The translations under genes and the position numbers were made by a program. 9,448 nt of DNA from Desulfobulbus sp. (lineage in GTDB: Bacteria; Desulfobacterota; Desulfobulbia; Desulfobulbales; Desulfobulbaceae). Shown one piece after another: positions 1 to 7,123 of the stretch. How positions within the stretch are numbered: the first letter of the stretch is position 1; the number at the start of each line of letters is the position of its first letter. The stretch lies in NCBI GenBank assembly GCA_017998195.1, contig JAGODN010000069.1:1-9448 (forward strand), read 5' to 3'. The notes beneath the pieces are model-generated. The model made no database searches. It saw only the letters and a program-made list of their open reading frames with translations, and was not told the origin of the DNA.

Positions 1-1003
1 GCTCCACGAACTTGCCGCTGATGGTGTCCGCCGAGGAGAAGCACAGCGGCGCCTCGGGCGGCTCCTGGCCGGTGAGGGTGCGGTAGGCCTGGCGGCTCAG
101 CCCGTCGATGGCCAGTTGCAGGGTGGCAAGCTGTTCGTCGTCCGCGGCGTGGCCCCAGTAGCGGCAGCGCGGCGGCCGGTCGGCGAACACCAGGCAGGCA
201 CCCTCCTCGAGGAGCGGACAGGTGAGTTCCTCCCCCGCGGCCGCGGCCGCTATTTGCTCGTTGGCCAGCCCGGGATGGAGCTGGTGCAGCTCCTTGAGGC
301 GGGCGGCCAGTTCAATGGCCCGGTCGATCACCTGCTGGCGCTGCTTCTGCCTGAGGGTGCGGTTGATCACCTGGCTGAGGTGCATGCTCTCGATCAGCTG
401 CAGGTCAAAGGGACGACTGCAGCAGGGGTGACCGTCGTGGCCGCAGGCCTCCTCGGCCGCCGGCCGGACCTCGTCGAAGCGGGCGAGCAGGTCGTGGTAG
501 GCGGTGATCACCGTGTCCACGGCCGTGGCCGGGCGATTGTCGATGCGCGGCGCCGCGGTGCGCAGCGGGCCCACCTGCTTGCCGTACTTTTTCAGGAAGC
601 GGCGCTGGTCGTAGGTGGCGGGCACGGCCTTGCGGCCCTTCATGGTGCGCTCCGCCGCCTTGAAGTCGAAGCCGCGGCGCAGCAGGTAGGCGGCGATGAA
701 GGTGCCGGTGCGGCCGTGGCCCATGCGGCAGTGGACGAGCACCTTCTTGTCCAGGTAGATGGCCTCGTCCATCCAGTCCAAGGCCCGTTCCATGGCCTCC
801 AGGTCCGGGGCGTGCTCGTCCACCACCGGCAGGTAGTGGACGTCGAAGCCCGAGGTATCCTCGATCTCGTGCAGGTCGCAGAACTCGCCGCAGAGATTGA
901 CGATGGCGCTGATGCCCTGGGCACGGATGGCATCCAGCTCGTCGTAGGACATGGGCGCGTGGCCGGTGGCCAGGTGGTCGGTGATCCAGTGGAGTTCGTA
1001 CAT
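1..1003 (-). CDS. Dual-specificity phosphatase fused to a YkgJ-like cysteine-cluster domain (C-terminus cut by window edge)
   Basis: Translating from the ATG at 1003-1001 gives 334 residues with no stop before the window ends, so the C-terminus is missing. Residues 1-150 form a dual-specificity/tyrosine phosphatase domain: the P-loop HCRMGHGRTGT carries the nucleophile Cys92 and Arg98 (C-x5-R), and Asp62 in VVDEHAP sits 30 residues earlier, where the general acid belongs. Such enzymes hydrolyse phosphoprotein or other phosphoesters through a cysteinyl-phosphate. Residues 185-285 resemble the YkgJ (UPF0153) zinc/iron-chelating family: Cys187, Cys194-Cys195, then CPLLEEGAC (262, 270) and RPPRC (280). 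No signal peptide or membrane helix is visible, so it is probably cytoplasmic. The start lies 2 bases after the stop of the PEP-synthase-like gene and has no clear Shine-Dalgarno, which suggests translational coupling. The phosphatase call is firm; the YkgJ-like call is moderate and the substrate unknown. Confidence 0.85.
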   Translation of the reverse strand, partial: MYELHWITDHLATGHAPMSYDELDAIRAQGISAIVNLCGEFCDLHEIEDTSGFDVHYLPVVDEHAPDLEAMERALDWMDEAIYLDKKVLVHCRMGHGRTGTFIAAYLLRRGFDFKAAERTMKGRKAVPATYDQRRFLKKYGKQVGPLRTAAPRIDNRPATAVDTVITAYHDLLARFDEVRPAAEEACGHDGHPCCSRPFDLQLIESMHLSQVINRTLRQKQRQQVIDRAIELAARLKELHQLHPGLANEQIAAAAAGEELTCPLLEEGACLVFADRPPRCRYWGHAADDEQLATLQLAIDGLSRQAYRTLTGQEPPEAPLCFSSADTISGKFVE

Positions 1004-1005
1004 GG

Positions 1006-3576
1006 CTAACCGTGGGCGGGGGAGTCGGGTGCAGGGTCGCTGATGTCGGCCGCATGATCGGTGAAGCGGCCGGCGCCGGCGAAGAACCGGTCGGCAAAGG
1101 GTTCGAGCTGGTGTTCGTCCTTGAGCACCATGTCGAGCAGTTTGGTGGCGCCGAGCAGGCGGCCGACCGTGGCGAGCAGCTCGACGAGGCTGTCCCGGTC
1201 CAACTCGCCGATGCGGGCGTCGAGCAGGTCCGCCTTGACGTTCACCTCGAAGCCGAGCCGGCCGAGGATCAGGGTGAGCAGGCGGATGCGTAGCGAGCGG
1301 CCCTGGTAGTCGCCGCCGCCGCCGGCGAAACGCAGCTGGCAGTAGTTGCCCCGCACCTCGTCGCCGCACAGGCAGTCCACCAGGGTGAAGTGGTAGCCGA
1401 AGCGCATGTTCAGGTTGCAGTAGTCGCCGCTGACAATGGCGTAGGAAGCGAACTCCTTGGCGCCGCCGCTGACCACCCCGCCGCTCAGGGCCGCATCGCT
1501 GAACCCTTTCCAGTCGAAGTGCAGGTGCGAGTCCCAGTCCACGTCCGGGTGGCTCAGCCCCTGCCAGAGGGCGAGGAACGGCCGCGAGGCCACCCGCGCC
1601 ACGGTCACGGTCTCGCCCTCGCCGGGCTCGCGGAACCCACCGCCCACGTCGAGCAGGTAGATGTCGATGGCCAGGTCGGTGTCGAGCAGGCGGCAGCGCG
1701 ACGATTTGCCCGAGGCCAGGTCACTCAGCCCGAACATGGTCTGCATGGCCTTCTCGTGGGCGTAACGGATGATGTCGTGCAGGGAGCGGCAGGACTGCGG
1801 CCGGAAGGTGCTGTCCGCCGGGTCGACCAGGTGCAGGGGGGTGATGTAATCGAGCAGGCCGCGCAGTCTCTTCAGGTACGGGTCGGCCGAGGCGTCCCGT
1901 CCGGCCGGGCGGACCCCCTCGGGCAGCCGGCCCGGGTAGACCGCGCCCGCGCGGGCGTCGACCACCACCCGGGTGCCCGCCGGCAACAGCTCGAGGGCGT
2001 CCGCCGCGTCCACCAGCAGGACCACGCCGAACTCGCGGCAGACCGTGGCGAAATGGCCGGTGAGTGCGCCGCGCTCGCAGACCACGCCGGCCAGGCGGTG
2101 GATGTGGCGCACCAGCGAGGGCGGGATCTGCCGGGTGACGAGCACCGCGCCCCGGGGGATGTCGCTCGGGCCGGCCGGGTCGAGGTGATGGACCACGCCG
2201 TCGCACAGTTCGCCCGAGGCCCGGCGGCCGCCGGTGACGAGCGGCGGCTCCGCCGGCTGGAACACGGCAGCCTGCGGGTCCGGCTCCTTCCCGCTCACCA
2301 GCGGCCGGGACTGGAGGATGTACAACTCCCGTTCACGGTCCACGGCCCACTCGATGTCCTGGGGTGCGCCGAAAAACGCTTCCAGTTCGCGCGCCGCCGC
2401 GGCCAGGCGCACGGCCTCGTCTCCGCTCAGGGACAGCGGCCGGGCGACCGCATCGTCCAAGGCCTCGGTGCGCACCTCGCCGTCGACCAGCACCAGCCGC
2501 TGCTGCTGGCGGCCGGCCACGGCCTGTTCCGGGGTGTCGCAATCCGGGACGAACAGGTACATGTCCGGGCTGGTCTCGCCGCCCACCAGCGGCAGGCCGA
2601 GACCCGAAACGCTCTGCACCAGCAGCCGCTCGCCGGTGCCGTCCGGGGCCGGGATACGGGTATAGACCACGCCCGAGGCGGCCGCGTCGACCATGGTCAG
2701 CACGAGCACGGCCATGGCCGCCTCCTCGTCGCTCAAGCCCGCGCTGATCCGGTAGAGAAGCGCCTCGGGGGTGTACTTGGAGGCCACCACCTCGAGGTAG
2801 CTGGCGAGCAGGCCACTGCGGTCCACGCCCAGCACCGAGTGGTACTGGCCGGCAAAGCTGTGGTCGCCGTCCTCGTGCAGGGCCGAGGAGCGCACCGCCA
2901 CCCGCGGGGCACCGCCGGGGTCGGTCGCGGCCAGGTCGTCGTAGCGGCCGAGGATCTCGTCCCGCACCGCGTCCGGGATCTCCATCCGCCGCACCAGGGT
3001 CACCAGCGACTGCGAAATCTCCTCCAGGCTCTCCGGCCGCTCCGGGTCGATGGCGGCCAGCAGCAGGTCCAGGGCCGGCCGCAACCCGTTATGGTCGACC
3101 AGCAGGCTGAAGGTGGTGGCGGTGATGGTGAAACCCGCCGGCACCCGGGCTGCGCCGGCCTGCCGCAGACGCAGCAGGTTGTGGCTCTTGTTGCCGACGA
3201 GCCTGGCCTCCACCGCTTCGTCGTGGTCCACCGCGAACGGCGGGATGAGGAACTGCTCGGGCGGTTCAAGCAGCAGGCGGGCGTAGAAATCGTACTTTTT
3301 CAGGTAGTCGCGCAGGCCGGCGGCCTGGCCGGGGTTCATCCGCTCCAGTTCGCCGACCATCCCCTCCACCGCCGCGGCCATGCGCAGGTAGCGCCGCCGG
3401 GTGCGGCTGAAATCCTCGCGCCTGCCGTCGTGGTAGAGTTCCTCGAACTCGGCCATCAGGTTGTGACCTGCGCCGTCGTGGACGAGCAGGGACTTGAAGG
3501 CCTCGTAGGTCCGCTGCAGCACCCGGTCGGGCAGCAGGAACCGCTCGGACCAGTGTTTAACGAGCGCGCCGAGCAT
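1006..3576 (-). CDS. PEP-synthase-like phosphotransferase: ATP-grasp plus phosphohistidine domain with a non-canonical C-terminal domain
   Basis: This is an 856-residue protein. Residues 1-110 are mostly helical and unassigned. Residues 125-425 match the PPDK_N/PEP-synthase ATP-grasp domain: VGNKSHNL (Lys130), VAVRSSA (Arg229), SFAGQ, SGVVYTRIP, SGLGLPLVGGETSPD, and the closing PQDIEW (Glu409) plus YILQSRP. Residues 475-525 are the swivelling PEP-utilizer domain, with GALTGHFATVCREFG placing His508 at the phosphoryl-carrying position (usually T-S/C-H-A-A). The rest, about 565-830, lacks the TIM-barrel signatures of PEP synthase and PPDK. It instead has C596-x3-H600-x6-H607, a Cys-rich stretch (720, 735, 737, 746) and a GRLLGATKLLDM motif. 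I recall similar C-termini in uncharacterised deltaproteobacterial proteins annotated as PEP/pyruvate-binding. The family mechanism implies ATP-dependent phosphorylation of His508 and transfer to an unknown acceptor. ATG at 3576 is chosen over upstream codons because of the AGGAGGGG ribosome site. It overlaps thiL by 20 bases. Confidence 0.88.
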   Translation of the reverse strand: MLGALVKHWSERFLLPDRVLQRTYEAFKSLLVHDGAGHNLMAEFEELYHDGRREDFSRTRRRYLRMAAAVEGMVGELERMNPGQAAGLRDYLKKYDFYARLLLEPPEQFLIPPFAVDHDEAVEARLVGNKSHNLLRLRQAGAARVPAGFTITATTFSLLVDHNGLRPALDLLLAAIDPERPESLEEISQSLVTLVRRMEIPDAVRDEILGRYDDLAATDPGGAPRVAVRSSALHEDGDHSFAGQYHSVLGVDRSGLLASYLEVVASKYTPEALLYRISAGLSDEEAAMAVLVLTMVDAAASGVVYTRIPAPDGTGERLLVQSVSGLGLPLVGGETSPDMYLFVPDCDTPEQAVAGRQQQRLVLVDGEVRTEALDDAVARPLSLSGDEAVRLAAAARELEAFFGAPQDIEWAVDRERELYILQSRPLVSGKEPDPQAAVFQPAEPPLVTGGRRASGELCDGVVHHLDPAGPSDIPRGAVLVTRQIPPSLVRHIHRLAGVVCERGALTGHFATVCREFGVVLLVDAADALELLPAGTRVVVDARAGAVYPGRLPEGVRPAGRDASADPYLKRLRGLLDYITPLHLVDPADSTFRPQSCRSLHDIIRYAHEKAMQTMFGLSDLASGKSSRCRLLDTDLAIDIYLLDVGGGFREPGEGETVTVARVASRPFLALWQGLSHPDVDWDSHLHFDWKGFSDAALSGGVVSGGAKEFASYAIVSGDYCNLNMRFGYHFTLVDCLCGDEVRGNYCQLRFAGGGGDYQGRSLRIRLLTLILGRLGFEVNVKADLLDARIGELDRDSLVELLATVGRLLGATKLLDMVLKDEHQLEPFADRFFAGAGRFTDHAADISDPAPDSPAHG

Positions 3577-4591
3577 CGTCCCCTCCTGCGTGGTCCGGGA
3601 AATGGTCGTAGCCCTGGTAGGCGATCGGCTGCTCCACCGGCCCGCCGTCCGCCCGCTCACCCACAAGTACCACACCCGTGCCGGCGACGATCTGCCCAAC
3701 CGGAGTCAGCACCAGGCCGCAGGCCGTGCCGATGGCCCGCAGCCGGTCGGCCGCCTCGGCCGGGGCGGTGAACAGCAGCTCGAAATCCTCGCCGCCGCCG
3801 ATGGCCCACTGCAGCGCATCGGCGCCCGCCAGCCGGGCGGCCGCGGCCAGGGCGGCCGGACCGGGCAGGTCGGCGGCCATGACCCGCGCCCCCACCCCGG
3901 ACTCGTCGCAGAGGTGGGCGAGGTCCGTGGCCAGGCCGTCGGAGAGATCCATCATGGCGTGCACCAGTCGGCTGGCCGCCAGTTCCCGGCCAAGTGCGAC
4001 CCGGGCCGGCGGATCGAAATGCTTGGCCCGCAACCGGTCAAAGGCCGGGTTGTCGCTCCCCAGGCCACTGCTCAACAGGGCCAGGCCGGCCGCGGCCAGG
4101 CCGAGTTCACCGCTCACCCAGATGGTGTCGCCGACCCGGGCACCGCTGCGGTAGAGCACCTCTTCGGCCGGGGCCTCGCCGAGCACGGTCAGGGAAAAAT
4201 TGTACCCGGCCGGGCTGGCCACGGTGTCGCCGCCGATGATGCGGCAGCCGTAGTCCGCGCAGGCCCTGGCCAGGCCGCGGGCAAAGGCGGCAAACCAGTC
4301 CTGGTCGAAGCCGGGCGGCAGGCCGGCGCTAAGCAGGGCAAAGGCAGGGACGCCGCCCATGGCGGCGATGTCGCTGACATTGACCGACACCGCCTTGCGG
4401 CCGAGCAGTTCGGGCGGATGGAAGGCCGGGTCGAAGTGGACCCCCTCGATTAGGGTGTCCATGGTGAGCAGCCAGGCGCGGCCGCTGTCACCGCCGATGA
4501 CCGCGCAGTCGTCGCCGATGCCCTTGAAGAGCCGGCCACCGGCCGGGCCGGCAAGGGCGGCGATGGTGTCGATGATCTGCCGTTCGTTCAC
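3557..4591 (-). CDS. thiL: Thiamine-monophosphate kinase
   Basis: ThiL phosphorylates thiamine monophosphate with ATP to give the cofactor thiamine pyrophosphate, the last step of thiamine synthesis. It is a cytoplasmic enzyme of the PurM/AIR-synthase-like superfamily. The 344 residues match the usual family length and carry the expected motifs in order: GIGDDCAVI (Asp27, Asp28), MDTLIEGVHF (Asp45), GRKAVSVNVSDIAAMGG (Asp74), GGDTVASP (Asp122), GDTIWVSGELG, MDLSDGLATDL (Asp215, Asp218) and GGGEDFELLFT. No key residue is missing. I choose the GTG at 4591-4589, giving VNERQIIDTI, because it overlaps the ptsI stop as GTGA and follows a GGAGGAG site. The frame stays open far upstream only as a shadow of ptsI. 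ThiL has no mechanistic tie to the PTS, so its place may simply reflect co-expression. Confidence in the product is high. Confidence 0.95.
   Translation of the reverse strand: MNERQIIDTIAALAGPAGGRLFKGIGDDCAVIGGDSGRAWLLTMDTLIEGVHFDPAFHPPELLGRKAVSVNVSDIAAMGGVPAFALLSAGLPPGFDQDWFAAFARGLARACADYGCRIIGGDTVASPAGYNFSLTVLGEAPAEEVLYRSGARVGDTIWVSGELGLAAAGLALLSSGLGSDNPAFDRLRAKHFDPPARVALGRELAASRLVHAMMDLSDGLATDLAHLCDESGVGARVMAADLPGPAALAAAARLAGADALQWAIGGGEDFELLFTAPAEAADRLRAIGTACGLVLTPVGQIVAGTGVVLVGERADGGPVEQPIAYQGYDHFPDHAGGDDARRAR
3580..3587 (-). promoter_or_regulatory. Strong Shine-Dalgarno fixing the start of the PEP-synthase-like gene
   Basis: On the minus strand AGGAGGGG lies just before ATG 3576-3574; the AGGAGG core ends 5 bases from the ATG. 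It sits inside the end of thiL and is the strongest ribosome site in the cluster. The open frame continues upstream to about 3699, but that part has a thiL-shadow composition, so this site decides the start. Confidence 0.8.
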
Positions 4592-6381
4592 GATTGCAGG
4601 AACTCCTCCGGGTAGTAGTGGGCCAGGGCGCGGTTCAGGGTCGCGCGGGCCTGCTCGCTGTCCCGGGAGCGCAGGACCTCGTCGGCCAGCCGGCGCAGCC
4701 AGTGCATGCCGGCGTGGCGGATGAGCCGGCGGATGCGCGGCACCATGGCCGGGCGCATGGACAGCTCGTCCACGCCCAGGCCGATAAGCAGCGGCGCGCA
4801 CAGCGGGTCGCCGGCCATCTCGCCGCAGACCGACACCGGGATGTTGTGGCTGTGGCCTGCGGCCACGGTCTGGTGGATGAGCCGCAGCACCGCAGGGTGC
4901 AGCGGCTCGTAGAGATGGGCCACGTACTGGTTGCCGCGGTCGATGGCCAGGGCGTACTGGATCAGGTCGTTGGTGCCGATGGCAAAAAAATCCGCCTCCG
5001 CGGCGAGCAGGTCGGCGGTGATCACCGCGCTCGGCACCTCGATCATCACCCCCAGGTCGATCTCCGGCGCGTACGCCAGTCCCTCGGCGTCGAGCGAGGC
5101 GGCAGCCTCGCGGATGCATTGCCGGGCCTGCTGCAGCTCGGACAGGGTGGAGACGAGCGGCAGCAGGATGCGCAGCCGGCCGTGCACCGAGGCCCGCAGC
5201 AGGGCGCGCAGCTGGGTGCGGAACAGGGTCCTCTCGTAGAGCGAGAAGCGGATGGAGCGCAGGCCGAGCGCCGGGTTGCGCTCCCGGTCGAGCCAGTCCG
5301 GCGCCCCGGGCAGGTGCTGGCAGCTCTTGTCGCCGCCCACGTCCAGGGTGCGCACGGTCACCGGGTGCGGGGCCGCGCCGGCCAGCAGGCGCGTGCAGAT
5401 GGCCACCAGCCGGTCCTCGCTGGGCGCCCCCTGCCCCTGGAAGTAGTCGAACTCGCTGCGGAACAGGCCGATGCCCTCGCAGCCCTGGCGAAGTACGGCC
5501 GGCAGTTCGTCGAGCCGCTCGATGTTGGCGCCCAGGCGCACCGCGCAGCCGTCCACGGTCTCGGAGACGAGGTGCAGGTAATGCTCGAGTTCGCCGGCCA
5601 TGGCCTGGCGCCGCTGTTCCTCTTCGCGGCCGCGGCGGATGGTCTCCGCGTCCGGCTCGAGCACCACCAGCCCGCGGCCGCCGTCCATGACCACCAGGTC
5701 ACCGGTGGCGAGCAGGGAGGTGACGTGCTCGAGCCCGGCCACCGCCGGCAGGCCGAGCGAGCGGGCGACGATGGCCGTGTGCGAGGTCAGCCCGCCCCGT
5801 TCGGTGAGGAAGCCGAGCACGTTGCCGGCCTGCATGCGCATGGTGTCCTCGGGCGAGAAATCGTTGGCCACGAGGATGGCCGGCTCGTCCGCGCCGAGCG
5901 GCGCGTCGCCGGCCTGGCCGGTGAGCAGGCCGAACACCCGGTCGGCCACGTGGCGGATGTCGCTGTAGCGCTCGCGGATGTAGGCGTTGTCGATCTGCTC
6001 GAAACGGTCGCGGATGTCGGTGAGGGCCCGGGCCAGGGCCCACTCGGCGTTGACCTGCTCGCGCCGGATGATCTCCACGGTGCGATCGTAGATCATCCGG
6101 TCCTTGAGCATGAGCAGGTGGGAATCGATGATGGACAGGGCATCGGCCAGGTCGGTGGCCAGCTGTTCGCGCAGCATCGCCAGCTGGCGGCCGGCGTCGA
6201 TCACCGCCCGGAGGAACCGCTCGACCTCGCGCTCGATCTGCTCGGCCGGCAGATGGGCGCGGCCGGTCCGCCAGGCGTGGCGTTTGCGCACCACCACCCG
6301 GGCGACCACGATCCCCGGCGAGATGCCGATGCCCTTGAGGGTGCGCTCGGCGCTGTCCGCCCGGCCGGCTGCGGGATCCAT
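4588..6381 (-). CDS. ptsI: Phosphoenolpyruvate-protein phosphotransferase (PTS enzyme I)
   Basis: EI autophosphorylates from PEP and passes the phosphate to HPr, in the cytoplasm. The 597 residues are slightly longer than the usual ~575. The protein begins at the EI N-terminal domain (KGIGISPGIVVA), with no GAF domain as in EI-Ntr. The phosphoryl-carrying histidine is His201 in GGLTSHTAIVARS. The C-terminal TIM barrel is complete: LFRSEF, TLDVGGDK, NPALGLRSIR, IEVPSA, DFFAIGTNDLIQYALAIDRGN, and the catalytic Cys519 in VCGEMAGD. All expected active-site residues are present, so it should be active. The ATG at 6381 lies 1 base after the HPr stop, and its own stop overlaps the thiL start. Weak ribosome-site matches imply coupling to HPr. 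No EII genes follow, so the final acceptor is either encoded elsewhere or regulatory. Confidence 0.97.
   Translation of the reverse strand: MDPAAGRADSAERTLKGIGISPGIVVARVVVRKRHAWRTGRAHLPAEQIEREVERFLRAVIDAGRQLAMLREQLATDLADALSIIDSHLLMLKDRMIYDRTVEIIRREQVNAEWALARALTDIRDRFEQIDNAYIRERYSDIRHVADRVFGLLTGQAGDAPLGADEPAILVANDFSPEDTMRMQAGNVLGFLTERGGLTSHTAIVARSLGLPAVAGLEHVTSLLATGDLVVMDGGRGLVVLEPDAETIRRGREEEQRRQAMAGELEHYLHLVSETVDGCAVRLGANIERLDELPAVLRQGCEGIGLFRSEFDYFQGQGAPSEDRLVAICTRLLAGAAPHPVTVRTLDVGGDKSCQHLPGAPDWLDRERNPALGLRSIRFSLYERTLFRTQLRALLRASVHGRLRILLPLVSTLSELQQARQCIREAAASLDAEGLAYAPEIDLGVMIEVPSAVITADLLAAEADFFAIGTNDLIQYALAIDRGNQYVAHLYEPLHPAVLRLIHQTVAAGHSHNIPVSVCGEMAGDPLCAPLLIGLGVDELSMRPAMVPRIRRLIRHAGMHWLRRLADEVLRSRDSEQARATLNRALAHYYPEEFLQS
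4603..4609 (-). promoter_or_regulatory. Shine-Dalgarno supporting a GTG start for thiL
   Basis: GGAGGAG on the minus strand lies within the last codons of ptsI, 11 bases before the GTG at 4591. The spacing is slightly long, but together with the GTGA stop/start overlap it supports the GTG start over the much longer open frame upstream. Confidence 0.6.
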
Positions 6382-6382
6382 C

Positions 6383-6652
6383 TCAGGGATCGTCCCGGCG
6401 GGCGAGGACCCCGGCAGCGGCGGCCAGCGCCGCCTCGGCCCGCTCCCCTGCCGCCTCCAGGCGCACCGTGTCGCCGCAGGCGAGCGCCAGGGCGAGCACG
6501 TCGAGGATCGAGGCGCAGTCGGCCCCTTCCCCGTCCCGGTCGATGCGCAGGGCCACGCCGTGCTCCAGGGCGATTTCTGCCAGCCGGGTGGCCACCCGGC
6601 CGTGCACGCCCCGGTCGTTGTTGACCTGCAGGCTGGCCGCGACCCGGTTCAT
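6383..6652 (-). CDS. ptsH: HPr-family phosphocarrier protein, divergent active-site loop
   Basis: HPr accepts phosphate from EI on a histidine and donates it to EIIA domains or regulators. This 89-residue protein has the usual family length. The active-site loop reads RGVHGRVATRL: His17 and Arg19 correspond to the conserved His15 and Arg17, while the usual Ala and Pro of HARP are Gly18 and Val20. Ser48 in CASILDVLAL aligns with regulatory Ser46, so phosphorylation by an HPr kinase is possible if one exists elsewhere in the genome; none is encoded here. The ATG overlaps the stop of the preceding gene as ATGA, and no Shine-Dalgarno is evident, so translation is likely coupled. The pairing with ptsI one base downstream makes the assignment secure; whether it serves sugar transport or regulation is not shown. 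Confidence 0.93.
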   Translation of the reverse strand: MNRVAASLQVNNDRGVHGRVATRLAEIALEHGVALRIDRDGEGADCASILDVLALALACGDTVRLEAAGERAEAALAAAAGVLARRDDP

Positions 6653-7023
6653 TTGACGACCCGCAGGCCGCCCTTGCGCGCCCCGCCCTGGTCCTGCGCC
6701 TCGGGCGGCGGCTGCGGGTGCAGGCGCCGGCCGGCGAATTCCACCGCCTTGACGAAGCGGGCCTCGCCGGCCATGGTGAAGATCTCGCGGCCAGTGAACT
6801 GGGGTTCGCGCAGGGTCCAGACCACGGTCTGCGGCGGCACGGTGAGGATGTGCAGGGTGAGGTGCCACCACTCGTCCTTGCGGGTCTCGTCCCGGAGGAT
6901 CTCCCCCACCGAGGCGTAGACGAGCATCTCCGGCTCGCGGGCGGCAATGAGCACGATGTCGCCGGGCTCGGTGGTGTCCTTGAACGGCATGATCTTTTTC
7001 AGGTCGGCGGCAAGTTTTTCCAT
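6649..7023 (-). CDS. Unrecognised 124-aa protein, first gene of the PTS cluster
   Basis: I do not recognise this family. The chosen start is ATG 7023-7021 (MEKLAADLKK), with a weak GAAAG ribosome site 7 bases upstream; a longer in-frame extension upstream is Arg/Pro-rich and looks non-coding. Residues 20-97 alternate hydrophobic and polar positions (GDIVLIAA, MLVYASVGEIL, WWHLTLHIL, QTVVWTL, EIFTM, VKAVEFAG), which suggests a compact beta-rich domain. The tail from about 100 is Pro/Gln/Gly/Arg-rich and probably disordered. There are no cysteines, no signal peptide and no membrane helix. The ATGA overlap with HPr argues that it is a real gene made in step with the PTS proteins. A role as a small binding partner or regulator of HPr/EI is possible but only a guess from position. 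Confidence 0.75.
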   Translation of the reverse strand: MEKLAADLKKIMPFKDTTEPGDIVLIAAREPEMLVYASVGEILRDETRKDEWWHLTLHILTVPPQTVVWTLREPQFTGREIFTMAGEARFVKAVEFAGRRLHPQPPPEAQDQGGARKGGLRVVK

Positions 7024-7086
7024 GAACACGCTTTCGGGAAGGGGCGATGGGCGGCGCCGGAACGGGCGTCGCCGGGGCGGAATGCG

Positions 7087-7108
7087 CGGGCCGGGAAGAG
7101 GCGGCCCG
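7087..7108 (-). promoter_or_regulatory. 5'-UTR hairpin upstream of the operon
   Basis: A perfect 7-bp GC stem (CGGGCCG paired with CGGCCCG) encloses an 8-base loop, between the candidate -10 box and the first gene. No T-tract follows, so it is not an intrinsic terminator. It could be an mRNA-stabilising or regulatory leader element, but short GC-rich inverted repeats arise easily by chance at this composition. Confidence 0.25.
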
Positions 7109-7123
7109 GCGGCTGATGGCCAA

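Noticed and set aside
116..1009. A 297-codon plus-strand open frame opposite the phosphatase gene
   Set aside because: Its composition is Gly/Val/Ala/His repeats typical of a GC shadow, while the minus strand encodes a clear CX5R phosphatase.
1390..3771. A 793-codon plus-strand open frame antisense to the PEP-synthase-like gene
   Set aside because: It is Ala/Gly/Arg/Val/His/Gln-rich without recognisable motifs and mirrors a gene with clear domains; long antisense frames are expected in high-GC coding DNA.
3557..5119. A longer 520-codon thiL starting inside ptsI
   Set aside because: The extra 176 residues are an Arg/Pro-rich shadow of ptsI; the GTG at 4591 with GTGA overlap and GGAGGAG upstream fits the ThiL N-terminus.
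4594..6624. A 676-codon plus-strand open frame antisense to ptsI and HPr
   Set aside because: It has the same low-complexity composition and lies opposite well-supported catalytic motifs; its end is Arg/Pro-rich shadow sequence.
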